Shown here in pieces: positions 9,101-18,234 of a DNA stretch of 64,000 nucleotides. How positions within the stretch are numbered: the first letter of the stretch is position 1; every line of letters starts with the position of its first letter. The notes under the pieces are model-generated. The model saw only the letters and a list, made by a program, of their open reading frames with translations, was not told where the DNA came from and searched no databases. Location: positions 1,860,001-1,924,000 of the forward strand of contig NZ_LR535679.1 of the NCBI RefSeq assembly GCF_900699785.1, in the 5' to 3' direction. The stretch comes from Campylobacter showae (GTDB lineage: Bacteria; Campylobacterota; Campylobacteria; Campylobacterales; Campylobacteraceae). The position numbers were made by a program, and so were the translations under genes.

Positions 9101-10637
9101 CGTAAATCAGATCATAAGAGAAGCTATACAGGCGATAAAAGATCGTGGACTCGTGTTTACTCCAGACAACTACGCGGAGGTTTTTTGCGAGATAGCAAAA
9201 AAAAACGGCGTTACCTTGCCCGAGTGCCAAAAGCTCGAAAAATACGTCGCAAGGCTAAACGATGATTTTAAAGATCAGCTAAAGCAAAAAAACGTAAAAA
9301 ACGTGGACGAGCTTTTTGCGTTTATGGCCTCTAGGTTAAATTCGCCAAGCATAATAGACAACTCAAAGCTCGTAAGCGCGCTTTTGCTGATGAATAAAAG
9401 GGTTTTGCAAAGCATATCCCTCCTGCATAACAAAAACGCCAAAGAACTCTCTGAAAACAGCATAGAGGCGCTAAACAGGAGGCTTGACGTAGCCACGGTA
9501 GAAAAGATAAAAGACAAGTGGTTTGATTTTCTAACCGATTACGATGATTCGTTTTTAAAGCGTCTTGGCTCATACGGGATAAAAAAATTCGACGATTTGC
9601 AATCTATCGTCATAGAGCTTGATAATGCGACCATAAAAGAGCTGGATAGCACGCAAATTTACGAAAAAATAATCCCGCTCATAGCCATGATGCTAGAGCC
9701 TTCTATCACCGATAAAATCAGCGACGACGTAAGAAAAATAAATAAAATTTTAAAAAGCGATCCAAGCCTGCTCGAAGACGGTCAAACAAGAGAAAAGATA
9801 GAGGAGCTGACCAAAAAGCGAATCGAGCTAGATAAGGCTGAAATTTTAAATAAAGTCAGCGTGCTCGATAAGGTTTTAGACGGCATAAATAACCAAATCG
9901 TAAGCTTGATCAGCAGCTCGTCAAAAAGCTCTAGCACGATGCAGTACATCAAAGACGATCTAAGCTCGATAAATTTGCGCGAAGATAGCTTTGAGGGCAT
10001 TAGAGACAAGATGCTAAGTATCGCCAATGCTCTTGACGGCGAGGTTAAGCAGCTGGGCGAGCAGATGGTAAACGATCAAAAGACCATCAAAGAGCTTCAA
10101 AAAAGAGTAAATAAGCTAGAAACCGATCTGGAAAGCGCAAGATCTCAAAGCAAAGAGGACTTTTTAACCAAAACCGGAACCAAAAAGGCGCTAGTTGAAG
10201 AGCTCGAGCGAATGGAGCAAAAATACAACAGATATGGCAACGATTACGGCGTTTGCTTTTTTGATATAGATCACTTTAAGCGCATAAACGATGTTTACGG
10301 GCACGAAGCAGGCGACGTCGTCTTGGCTACTATAGGCAAGATGCTTAGAAAATACTCCCGCCAGGCTGATTTCGTCGGTAGATACGGCGGCGAAGAGTTT
10401 GTTATTTTACTGCCCGAGATTTCTCTGGGCGACGCAGTCAAATTTGCCGAAAAGATGCGAGAAATCGTGCAAAATTCTAAATTTATGTATAAAGGCGAGC
10501 GCATAGACGTGACGGCAAGCTGCGGCGTAGCGATAAGAAGCGCAAGCACGGGCTCGAATGCGACGATAGAAGAAGCCGACAAGATGCTTTATCAGGCAAA
10601 GCAGGGCGGCAGAAACAAGGTCATGCCGGAATGCTAA
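9090..10637 (+). CDS. GGDEF diguanylate cyclase with helical N-terminal region
   Basis: Predicted to make cyclic di-GMP. The 515-residue protein has a long, mostly helical, non-membrane N-terminal region (1-320), a coiled-coil linker (about 325-365), and a C-terminal GGDEF domain. The active-site loop is GGEEF at residues 433-437. The inhibitory I-site RQAD lies exactly five residues before it (R424-D427), so product inhibition is likely. FFDIDHFKRINDVYGHEAGD is the substrate-binding helix. There is no signal peptide or membrane helix, so it is cytoplasmic and must sense through the N-terminal region. It overlaps lptE and precedes folC by 4 nt. Confidence 0.93.
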   Translation: MAISVNQIIREAIQAIKDRGLVFTPDNYAEVFCEIAKKNGVTLPECQKLEKYVARLNDDFKDQLKQKNVKNVDELFAFMASRLNSPSIIDNSKLVSALLLMNKRVLQSISLLHNKNAKELSENSIEALNRRLDVATVEKIKDKWFDFLTDYDDSFLKRLGSYGIKKFDDLQSIVIELDNATIKELDSTQIYEKIIPLIAMMLEPSITDKISDDVRKINKILKSDPSLLEDGQTREKIEELTKKRIELDKAEILNKVSVLDKVLDGINNQIVSLISSSSKSSSTMQYIKDDLSSINLREDSFEGIRDKMLSIANALDGEVKQLGEQMVNDQKTIKELQKRVNKLETDLESARSQSKEDFLTKTGTKKALVEELERMEQKYNRYGNDYGVCFFDIDHFKRINDVYGHEAGDVVLATIGKMLRKYSRQADFVGRYGGEEFVILLPEISLGDAVKFAEKMREIVQNSKFMYKGERIDVTASCGVAIRSASTGSNATIEEADKMLYQAKQGGRNKVMPEC

Positions 10638-10641
10638 ATGA

Positions 10642-11793
10642 ATGTTAGATAATTTTTTAGAAAACAAACCCCTTTTTTATAAGGAAATCAACCGCGCGCG
10701 CATGCCAAACGCCTTTAAATTCGTGCAGGGGGCGTTTAAAATACCAAAAATCATCCATCTTATCGGCACGAACGGCAAGGGCAGCACGGGGCGATTTTTA
10801 GCGCAGTTGCTCGCTCGCGGCCATAGCGTCGGACACTATACGAGCCCGCATATCTTCGAGTTTCGCGAGAGATTTTGGATGAACGGCGCCGTAGCTAGCG
10901 CGGACGCGCTCGAGACGGCTCACGAGAGACTGATTAAAATTTTGCCTCCCGAGGTCGCGCGCTCGCTTTCGTATTTCGAGTATGCGACGCTGCTTTGCGC
11001 TCCGCTTTTTGAGGGGTGCGACTTTTTCGTCTGCGAGGCGGGCGTTGGGGGAGAATTCGACGCTACGAACGTATTTGACAAGCGTCTTAGCCTCTTTACT
11101 CCGATCGGTTTTGATCATACGGCGCTGCTGGGCGACACGTTAGAGCGGATCGCGACGACTAAATTTAACGCGATGGCGGACCTTGCTTTGATGAACGACG
11201 AGATGAGCGAGCTTTGCGCCGATATCGCTAGAGGGATCGCTGCCAAAAAAGGCGCAACGCTCAAATTTGCTTCCCAAAATTTGAACAGCGAGGATAAAAA
11301 CGAGATTAAAATTTATGCGCAAGAATTCGGCTTACCCGAGTTTTTGCGTTCAAATTTGACGCTTAGCTCTTCGGCGTTTAAGGAGCTCGGATTTAGCTTA
11401 AATTTAGCGAATTTAGGCGCGCTGGATCTTAGCGGACGCTGCGAAAAGATCGCGCCAAACGTAACGATCGACGTCGGGCACAACGAGATGGCGGCGCAGG
11501 CTCTCGTGAAAAGATTTGCGGGCAAAAAGCTAAATTTGATCTTTAACGCCTTTGCCGACAAGGACATAAAAGCCGTCCTAAAGGCGATCAGACCAATCGT
11601 CAAAAAAACCTACATCATCGAGTACGAGACGCCGGGTCGCGAGCTTGCGACGGCGCAGGTGAAAGAGGCTTTGCGCCAGCTCGGTATGGAGTTTGAGGAC
11701 TTTACGGACGTGCGCGCGGATGAGGAGTATCTGGCGTTTGGGTCGTTTTATCTCGTGGAAGCCTTCTTGAAAAGGTACCGCGGTGCAAAGTGA
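10642..11793 (+). CDS. folC: Folylpolyglutamate/dihydrofolate synthase
   Basis: FolC adds glutamate to (dihydro)folate in the cytoplasm. The 383-residue Mur-ligase-type protein has the P-loop LIGTNGKGSTGRFLA (about residue 40), HYTSPH(I)FEFRER after it, the FVCEAGVGGEFDATN segment and the FTPIGFDHTALLGDTLE substrate loop. It is shorter than E. coli FolC (422). It overlaps mfd by 11 bp, so the two are probably translationally coupled. Confidence 0.95.
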   Translation: MLDNFLENKPLFYKEINRARMPNAFKFVQGAFKIPKIIHLIGTNGKGSTGRFLAQLLARGHSVGHYTSPHIFEFRERFWMNGAVASADALETAHERLIKILPPEVARSLSYFEYATLLCAPLFEGCDFFVCEAGVGGEFDATNVFDKRLSLFTPIGFDHTALLGDTLERIATTKFNAMADLALMNDEMSELCADIARGIAAKKGATLKFASQNLNSEDKNEIKIYAQEFGLPEFLRSNLTLSSSAFKELGFSLNLANLGALDLSGRCEKIAPNVTIDVGHNEMAAQALVKRFAGKKLNLIFNAFADKDIKAVLKAIRPIVKKTYIIEYETPGRELATAQVKEALRQLGMEFEDFTDVRADEEYLAFGSFYLVEAFLKRYRGAK

Positions 11794-14740
11794 GGTTTTT
11801 GAGTATTTTTTAAACGGAGGCGATGCGCAGCTGCTCGTCTGCGAGGACGATAAGGAGGCCATCGCAGCTCTTAGCGCGGCGGAATTTGCAGGGCTTAAGG
11901 TCTTTAGATTGCCTGATTTTAGAGCGCGCGAGGGCGATGATCTGCGCAGCTTTAGCGCCGAGCTTTTTGAGCTATCCTCCGAGCTAGCCAAATTTTACGA
12001 ATTTGAGGGCAAAAAGCTCCTCATCAGCCCCGTTTGTACGGTCCTAAACAAACTTCCGGGCAAAAAACATCTACAAAAGCTTACGCTAAATTTCGGCGAT
12101 AAAATCGATCCAAAAGAGCTGGCCGAAAAGCTACTGCGCTTTGGCTACGAGGCGGTGGGTATCGTGGAGAGCGAGGGCGAGTTTTGCGTGCGTGGCGAGA
12201 TTATAGATATTTTTTGCGTCGGCGCGCAGGAGCCAAACCGCATTTTGCTTTTTGACGGCGAGATAGAAAGCATCAGGCACTACAGCACGCAGACGCAAAT
12301 TTCAAACAAAACCGAGCTAAAAAGCGTTGAAATTTCGCCTTTTATCGCGGCTCTGGGCGAAGCCGAGTTTGAAAAAACGTCAGAAAAAATAAAAGATATG
12401 CAAACGGACGCGCTAATCAGCGACCTAAAGACGCTTGGATTTTGGGCGATAGACGGCTTTATAGACTATACGCGCGAATTTAAAACGGTTTTAACGAAAA
12501 AATTTGACGGCTTTGAGCGCGATCTGGGCGAGGTGGCAAATTTGCCCGTATTGCCCGCAGCTAAAGTTTATAAAGATTTAAGCGTAACTTTAAACGCCGA
12601 TTTTTTCGAGCTAAATAAAAATAAAAAAATCAAGGTTTTAGCGCGTAACGAGGGGCTTTTTAACGCATTAAATTTGAGCGAATACAAAAACGTAGAGTTT
12701 GTGCAAACCGAAGCGGCGTTAAATTTAGTCTCGGTGGCCGAAATCATCGTCTCGCTAAATAAATTTGAAAAGAAAAAGCGCGCCAAAAAACCGAGTCTAG
12801 CGATCGACGAGCTAAAGGCGGGCGACTACGTCGTGCACGAGGAGTACGGCATCGGCAAATTTACGGGTCTTGAAAAGCTAACGGTGCTCGGCAGGACGCG
12901 CGAGTTCGTCGTGATCGTTTATCAAAACGAGGACAAGCTGCTTTTGCCCGTCGAGCATCTAAATTTGATCGATCGCTACGTCGCAGGCAGCGGCAGCATA
13001 GCGGTTTTAGACCGCCTGGGCAAGGCAAATTTCGCCAAGATAAAAGAAAAAGTTAGAGCCAAGCTTTTTGTTATCGCCTCAAAGATTATTTCGTTGGCCG
13101 CGCAGCGCGAGCTAATCCGCGGCGAAATCATCGAAAAAGACGATGCGGAGTATCTAAATTTCTTGCAAAACGCTGGCTTTGCCTACACGAGAGATCAGGA
13201 GCGCGCATCAAGCGACATCGCAAACGACCTAAAAAGCGGCAAGGTGATGGATAGGCTGCTTAGCGGCGATGTGGGATTCGGTAAAACGGAAGTTGCGATG
13301 AACGCGATATTTAAGTGCGTAAAATCGGGCTTTCAGGCGCTATTTTTCGTGCCGACGACGCTTCTTAGCTCCCAGCATTTTAAAAGCCTAAAAGAGCGGT
13401 TGGGCAAATTTGACGTTAGCGTCTTTAAGCTTGACCGTTTCACGAGCACAAAGGAAAAAGCGGCCGCGGTTAAGGCGCTGGAGTCTGGGCAGCCTTGCGT
13501 TTGCGTAGGTACGCACTCGCTTTTGTCGGTTAAGCCCTCAAATTTAGGCCTCATCATCATCGACGAAGAGCATAAATTTGGCGTAAAACAAAAGGAAAAA
13601 CTAAAAGAGATTTCAAGCGCCTCGCACGTGCTATCTATGAGCGCAACTCCGATACCGCGCAGCCTAAATATGGCGCTTTCAAGCGTCAAGGGATACTCGG
13701 TGCTACAAACTCCGCCAAGCTCGCGCCTAGACGTGCGAACCAGCGTGCGCGAGTGGGATGAAAAGGCGGTAAAAGAGGCCGTGATGCGCGAACTGCGCCG
13801 CGGCGGGCAAATTTTTTATATCCACAACCACATCGCCACGATGCCTCAGGCAAAAAAGCAAATTTTGGGCATCATGCCAAATTTACGCATCCTCATGCTA
13901 CACTCCAAGATCGACGCTAAAACGACCGAAGAGGAGATGATGAAGTTTGAAAACGGCGAATACGACGTACTGCTAAGCACCAGCATCGTAGAAAGCGGCA
14001 TCCACCTGCCAAACGTAAACACCATCATCATCGAGGGCGCGAATAAATTCGGTATCGCAGACCTACATCAGCTGCGCGGGCGCGTAGGCAGGAGCGACAA
14101 GCAGGCGTATTGCTACTTCCTAGTCGAAGACAAAAACGCCCTAAGCGAGGACGCGCTAAAACGCCTAGTCGCACTTGAGAGTAATTCGTTTTTGGGCTCG
14201 GGCAGCGTGCTAGCCTACCACGATCTAGAAATCAGAGGCGGCGGCAACCTGGTGGGCGAAGCCCAAAGCGGCCATATCGAGGCGATCGGCTACTCGCTAT
14301 ACATCAAGATGCTAGAAGAAGAGATAAATAAACTGCTAAATAAAGAGAGCTTTGAAAGCGCAAAAATCGATCTAAAACTCAGTATAAACGCGTTTTTAAA
14401 CTCGGAGTTTATCGGTGAGGATAGATTGCGTCTGGAGCTATATAGACGGCTTAGCAAGTGCAAAGAGGTTGCCGAGGTTTACGAGATAGAGAGCGAGATC
14501 GAGGATAGATTTGGCAAGCCAGACATCTACACCAAGCAGTTTTTAAGCCTCATTATAATTAAAATTTTAGCGATAAAAGCGGGCTTCAAAGCTATCTCAA
14601 ACGCCGAGCAAAATATCGTGCTAACCGCGCAAAACGGCGAGCAAACCAGGCTGAGATCAAAGAGCAAAGACGATGATGACGTGATTGAGGAGATCTTGAT
14701 CTATCTTAGAAAACTAAACAAAGGACGGGCGGAAAAATGA
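11783..14740 (+). CDS. mfd: Transcription-repair coupling factor Mfd
   Basis: Mfd removes stalled RNA polymerase and recruits nucleotide excision repair. The 985-residue protein uses a GTG start at 11783. Domains in order: UvrB-homology region (1-330), the RNA-polymerase-interacting domain (DYVVHEEYGIGKFTGLE, about 350), superfamily 2 helicase motifs with Walker A GDVGFGKTE (about 495) and DEEH (about 595), helicase C-terminal motifs (QLRGRVGRS, about 760), and a C-terminal TRCF domain. It is shorter than E. coli Mfd (1148). A distant minus-strand uvrB lies in this same window at 33.5 kb. Confidence 0.97.
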   Translation: MQSEVFEYFLNGGDAQLLVCEDDKEAIAALSAAEFAGLKVFRLPDFRAREGDDLRSFSAELFELSSELAKFYEFEGKKLLISPVCTVLNKLPGKKHLQKLTLNFGDKIDPKELAEKLLRFGYEAVGIVESEGEFCVRGEIIDIFCVGAQEPNRILLFDGEIESIRHYSTQTQISNKTELKSVEISPFIAALGEAEFEKTSEKIKDMQTDALISDLKTLGFWAIDGFIDYTREFKTVLTKKFDGFERDLGEVANLPVLPAAKVYKDLSVTLNADFFELNKNKKIKVLARNEGLFNALNLSEYKNVEFVQTEAALNLVSVAEIIVSLNKFEKKKRAKKPSLAIDELKAGDYVVHEEYGIGKFTGLEKLTVLGRTREFVVIVYQNEDKLLLPVEHLNLIDRYVAGSGSIAVLDRLGKANFAKIKEKVRAKLFVIASKIISLAAQRELIRGEIIEKDDAEYLNFLQNAGFAYTRDQERASSDIANDLKSGKVMDRLLSGDVGFGKTEVAMNAIFKCVKSGFQALFFVPTTLLSSQHFKSLKERLGKFDVSVFKLDRFTSTKEKAAAVKALESGQPCVCVGTHSLLSVKPSNLGLIIIDEEHKFGVKQKEKLKEISSASHVLSMSATPIPRSLNMALSSVKGYSVLQTPPSSRLDVRTSVREWDEKAVKEAVMRELRRGGQIFYIHNHIATMPQAKKQILGIMPNLRILMLHSKIDAKTTEEEMMKFENGEYDVLLSTSIVESGIHLPNVNTIIIEGANKFGIADLHQLRGRVGRSDKQAYCYFLVEDKNALSEDALKRLVALESNSFLGSGSVLAYHDLEIRGGGNLVGEAQSGHIEAIGYSLYIKMLEEEINKLLNKESFESAKIDLKLSINAFLNSEFIGEDRLRLELYRRLSKCKEVAEVYEIESEIEDRFGKPDIYTKQFLSLIIIKILAIKAGFKAISNAEQNIVLTAQNGEQTRLRSKSKDDDDVIEEILIYLRKLNKGRAEK

Positions 14741-15498
14741 TAGACTGGAACACGACTGCCGCAGCGATTTATAGGCGTAAATTTGGAGCATTAAAAGGCG
14801 TGATAGACGTTGATTTTACGCAGCTTGACGGGCTTATCGGGATCGAAAAGCAAAAAGAAGAGCTAGTAGAAAATACGCGCAAATTTTTAGAAGGCAAGGG
14901 CGCGAATCACGCGATACTCTGGGGCGCGCGAGGCTGCGGTAAAAGCAGCCTGGTTAAGGCAGTTTTTACTAAATTTTACCCGGAGGGCTTGCGGCTAATC
15001 GAGCTAAAAAACGACGAGCTGGAGATGATACCAGAGATCATTTACGAGATTAGGGATAGCAGCTTTAAATTTATCATTTTTTGCGACGACCTTAGCTTTG
15101 AGGCGGGAGATATGAGCTATAAGTTTTTAAAACCCGTGCTTGAGGGCTCGATCGAAAAGGCGCCTAAAAACGTGCTAGTCTACGCCACATCAAACCGCCG
15201 CCACCTGATCAGCGAGCTAAAAAGCGACAACGAAGGCGCAAGGGTCGGCGAGACGGAGCTGCACTATAGCGACGCGGTCGAGGAAAAGATCGCGCTTAGC
15301 GATAGATTCGGGCTTTGGCTTAGCTTTTATCAGGGCAGTTTTGCAGACTATCTAAAGATAGTGGATTTTTATTTTAAAGATTTCGTAGGCGACAAAACGA
15401 TGCTTCACGAGCTAGCAAAGCAATACGCCCAGCTGCGCGCGAGCCGCTCTGGACGCACGGCAAGGCAGTTTTATCTAAGCTATAAAGATAAAATTTGA
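14737..15498 (+). CDS. DUF815-family AAA ATPase
   Basis: A 253-residue cytoplasmic ATPase of unknown role. It has Walker A in LWGARGCGKSSLVKA (about residue 65), a Walker B-like stretch FIIFCDDLSFE (about 110), and an arginine-rich C-terminal part (YATSNRRHLI, then SRSGRTARQFYLSY). This pattern is typical of DUF815 proteins, which follow mfd in other Campylobacter genomes. It overlaps mfd by 4 bp (ATGA) and the next gene by 1 bp. Confidence 0.88.
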   Translation: MIDWNTTAAAIYRRKFGALKGVIDVDFTQLDGLIGIEKQKEELVENTRKFLEGKGANHAILWGARGCGKSSLVKAVFTKFYPEGLRLIELKNDELEMIPEIIYEIRDSSFKFIIFCDDLSFEAGDMSYKFLKPVLEGSIEKAPKNVLVYATSNRRHLISELKSDNEGARVGETELHYSDAVEEKIALSDRFGLWLSFYQGSFADYLKIVDFYFKDFVGDKTMLHELAKQYAQLRASRSGRTARQFYLSYKDKI

Positions 15499-16313
15499 TG
15501 GCAAATTTAACTAGAGTGGGCTTTGTGGGCGATATCGTCGGACGCGCTGGACGAAGCGCGGTTATACAAAATTTGCCCAAATTTAAGCGAGAATTTAAGC
15601 TTGACTTTATCGTCGCAAACGCCGAAAACGCAAGCGGAGGCTTTGGTCTAACCGCCACAAACGCACACGAGTTGCTAGAGTGCGGTATCGACGCGATCAC
15701 GGGCGGCAACCATAGCTTTGATAAAAAAGACGTAGTTGCGCTGATGGACGCCCTGCCTATCATCCGCCCGTATAATCACTTCGCGGGAACCGCTGGGCGC
15801 GGAGCGATAAATTTGAGTAAAGAGGGCAAGAGCCTAAGCGTGGTAAATTTGATGGGGCACTACGGCTTACCGCATACAAATAACGCCTTTTTGGAGGCCG
15901 AGCGCGCACTAAAAGAGTGCGAGAGCGAAAATACCCTCATAGACTTTCACGCCGAGGCCACGAGCGAGAAAAACGCGTTTTTTAGGCTGTTTTGCGGGCG
16001 AGTCGGGGCCATAGCCGGCACTCACACGCACGTTGGCACCGATGATTTGCAAATAGTTAGCGGCACTGCTTATGTCAGCGACGTCGGGCTTAGCGGGGCG
16101 TTTGACGGCGTCATCGGTATGGACGCGGAAGCGCCCGTGAAGAGCTTTTTAACGGGACTCAAGCACTCGTTTAAGGTAAATGAAAAATGCAGGCGAATCT
16201 TTCAAATGGTCGTGTTTAAATTTGACGGCGGGCGCTGCGCAGATGCCTTTAAGATCCGCGTGATAGACGGAGTTAGCGAGCCTTTGGTGCAGCCAGCGGT
16301 TAAATTTGCATAA
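15498..16313 (+). CDS. YmdB-type metallophosphoesterase
   Basis: A 271-residue phosphodiesterase of the YmdB/TIGR00282 family; the B. subtilis member hydrolyses 2',3'- and 3',5'-cyclic nucleotides. Metal-binding motifs are visible: GDIVGRAGR near the start, ENASGGFG (about 36), GGNHSFD (about 65) and GTHTHVGTDD (about 172). I chose ATG at 15498, which overlaps the previous stop in TGATG, rather than the in-frame TTG at 15495. It is the last gene of the long collinear run; the following 158 bp contain AAATTT words and no gene. Confidence 0.9.
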   Translation: MANLTRVGFVGDIVGRAGRSAVIQNLPKFKREFKLDFIVANAENASGGFGLTATNAHELLECGIDAITGGNHSFDKKDVVALMDALPIIRPYNHFAGTAGRGAINLSKEGKSLSVVNLMGHYGLPHTNNAFLEAERALKECESENTLIDFHAEATSEKNAFFRLFCGRVGAIAGTHTHVGTDDLQIVSGTAYVSDVGLSGAFDGVIGMDAEAPVKSFLTGLKHSFKVNEKCRRIFQMVVFKFDGGRCADAFKIRVIDGVSEPLVQPAVKFA

Positions 16314-16471
16314 GCGAGCGCAAATTTGGGTTGGGCTAACGACTGCGGCTTTTTCTCAAATTTAATCGAAGCGGCGTTTCGGCGATAAATTTAACGCTTT
16401 TGCCGCTATAAATTTGAGCAAGAGTCGCTAACTAAAATTTTGCTCATAAAAAATATAAAAAGGAAAAAACG

Positions 16472-17140
16472 ATGGATAGTACGCAGCTTTTTTTGGCGCT
16501 AAAAAACGCGGGCGTAAAGGCTGACGCGGACGACCCCCTTTGGTGGCCGGGAGCCGGGACTTTTGAGGTCGTGGTCGGCGCCGTTTTGATACAAAATACA
16601 AACTGGAAAAACGCCGACAAAGCGCTAAATAATCTAAAAAACGCAAATTTGATGAGCCTAGAAGGTATCGTAAAAACGCCCGCGGCCGAGCTTGCCATGC
16701 TAATAAAACCAAGCGGCTTTTATAACACCAAAGCAAAACGCCTAAAAACGCTTTGCGATGCGATTTTTAAAAAATTCGGCGATTTTGAAAATTTCAAAGA
16801 AAACGTAAGCCGCGAGTGGCTGCTTGGCGTCAAAGGCATCGGCGCGGAGACCTGCGACGCGGTGCTTTGCTACGCGTGCGGACGCGACGTGATGGTCGTA
16901 GATAGTTACGCTTTGCGGATTTTGAGCTTTTTGGGATACGAGTTTGAAAGCTACGACGAGGCGCAGGAGTGGCTGGGGGCCGTAGATAGCGAACAAATTT
17001 GCGAGGCGTACGGACGCGAGCTAGAGATGAATGAAATTTACGCCAAATTTCACGGCAAGATAGTGGAGTTTTGCAAAGTGCACTTTAACGGCAAGAGGCT
17101 TGACGAAGCAGGCGAAGAAATACTAAAATCTATAAAATAG
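16472..17140 (+). CDS. MagIII-like 3-methyladenine DNA glycosylase
   Basis: A helix-hairpin-helix base-excision repair glycosylase. The 222-residue sequence follows H. pylori MagIII closely in pattern: WWPGAGTFEVVVGAVLIQNT, PSGFYNTKAKRL, SREWLLGVKGIGAETCDA (the HhH motif, about 113-130) and CYACGRDVMVVDSYA, with the predicted catalytic aspartate at D144. The iron-sulfur cysteine loop of endonuclease III is absent, which fits MagIII. Start ATG at 16472 is preceded by AAAAAGGAAAA. It is followed after 8 nt by the aminotransferase gene. Confidence 0.88.
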   Translation: MDSTQLFLALKNAGVKADADDPLWWPGAGTFEVVVGAVLIQNTNWKNADKALNNLKNANLMSLEGIVKTPAAELAMLIKPSGFYNTKAKRLKTLCDAIFKKFGDFENFKENVSREWLLGVKGIGAETCDAVLCYACGRDVMVVDSYALRILSFLGYEFESYDEAQEWLGAVDSEQICEAYGRELEMNEIYAKFHGKIVEFCKVHFNGKRLDEAGEEILKSIK

Positions 17141-17148
17141 GAGCAAGG

Positions 17149-18234
17149 ATGAAGATAAATTTTATAAATTTACAAGCTCAGTATCAAAAATACAAAAACG
17201 AAATCGACGAGCAGATCAAAGAGGTGCTAGATAGCTCGGTCTATATCGGCGGCAAGGTCGGCGAGCTGGAGGAAAATCTGGCCAAATTTAGCGGCGCAAA
17301 GCATGCTATAGCTTGCAGTAGCGGCACGGACGCGCTGCTATTAGCCTTTATGGCGCTTGATATAAAGCCCGGCGACGAGATCGTCACGACGCCTTTTACT
17401 TTTATCGCTACGGCCGAGATGATAGCGTTTTTGGGCGCAAAGCCCGTATTCGTCGATATCGACGAGAGGACGTATAATATCGATCCGAATTTGATCGAGG
17501 CAAAGATCACGCCAAAGACCAAGGCTATCGTGCCGGTGTCGCTTTTTGGGCTGGCGGCGGATATGGCGGCGATAAACGCTATCGCGCAAAAGCATGGCCT
17601 AACCGTTATCGAGGACGCGGCGCAAAGCTTTGGCGCGAGCCAAAACGGCGTAAAATCCTGCAACCTCTCGCGCATCGCTACGACCTCGTTTTTCCCGGCT
17701 AAGCCGCTTGGCTGCTACGGCGACGGCGGAGCGATATTTACGGACGACGACGCCCTAAACGAAAAGATACGCATCCTACTAAACCACGGCCAGTCCGAGC
17801 GCTACATCCACAAATATGTCGGCATAAACGGCAGACTCGACGCCATCCAGGCGGGTATTTTAAACGTAAAGCTAAAATACCTTGACGCCGAAATCGCAAA
17901 ACGCCAAGAGATCGCGGCAAGATATACTAGCGAGCTAAAGGGTGTCGTAACGCCTTTTGTCGCGGAGGGTAACGTCTCGGCGTGGGCACAGTACTGCATC
18001 CGCGTAAAAGATAGAGCGAAAATGCTAGAGATCTGCGCGCAAAAAGGCGTGCCGACAGGCGTTTATTACCCTGTGCCGCTGCATTTGCAAGAGGTGTTTA
18101 AGGATCTTGGCTATAAGCTTGGGGATTTTGCCGTGAGCGAAGCGGTGGCGCAGGATATAATGGCGCTGCCGATGTCTGCATTTGTGACCAAAGAGGAGCA
18201 AGACTACGTCATCGAGGTTATAAATAATGCTTAA
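17149..18234 (+). CDS. DegT/DnrJ/EryC1/StrS sugar aminotransferase (WlbC/WbpE type)
   Basis: A PLP-dependent aminotransferase acting on a nucleotide sugar. The 361-residue sequence has the family hallmarks: SSGTDALLLAF, PFTFIATAEMI, IEDAAQSFGA and the PLP lysine K185 in FFPAKPLGCYGDGGA. The neighbouring Gfo/Idh dehydrogenase suggests it aminates a 3-keto-UDP-GlcNAc(A) intermediate, as WbpE/WlbC do in making 2,3-diamino sugars for LPS or glycans. That substrate is inference from context. Good AGGAG-like site before the ATG. Overlaps the next gene by 8 bp. Confidence 0.9.
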   Translation: MKINFINLQAQYQKYKNEIDEQIKEVLDSSVYIGGKVGELEENLAKFSGAKHAIACSSGTDALLLAFMALDIKPGDEIVTTPFTFIATAEMIAFLGAKPVFVDIDERTYNIDPNLIEAKITPKTKAIVPVSLFGLAADMAAINAIAQKHGLTVIEDAAQSFGASQNGVKSCNLSRIATTSFFPAKPLGCYGDGGAIFTDDDALNEKIRILLNHGQSERYIHKYVGINGRLDAIQAGILNVKLKYLDAEIAKRQEIAARYTSELKGVVTPFVAEGNVSAWAQYCIRVKDRAKMLEICAQKGVPTGVYYPVPLHLQEVFKDLGYKLGDFAVSEAVAQDIMALPMSAFVTKEEQDYVIEVINNA

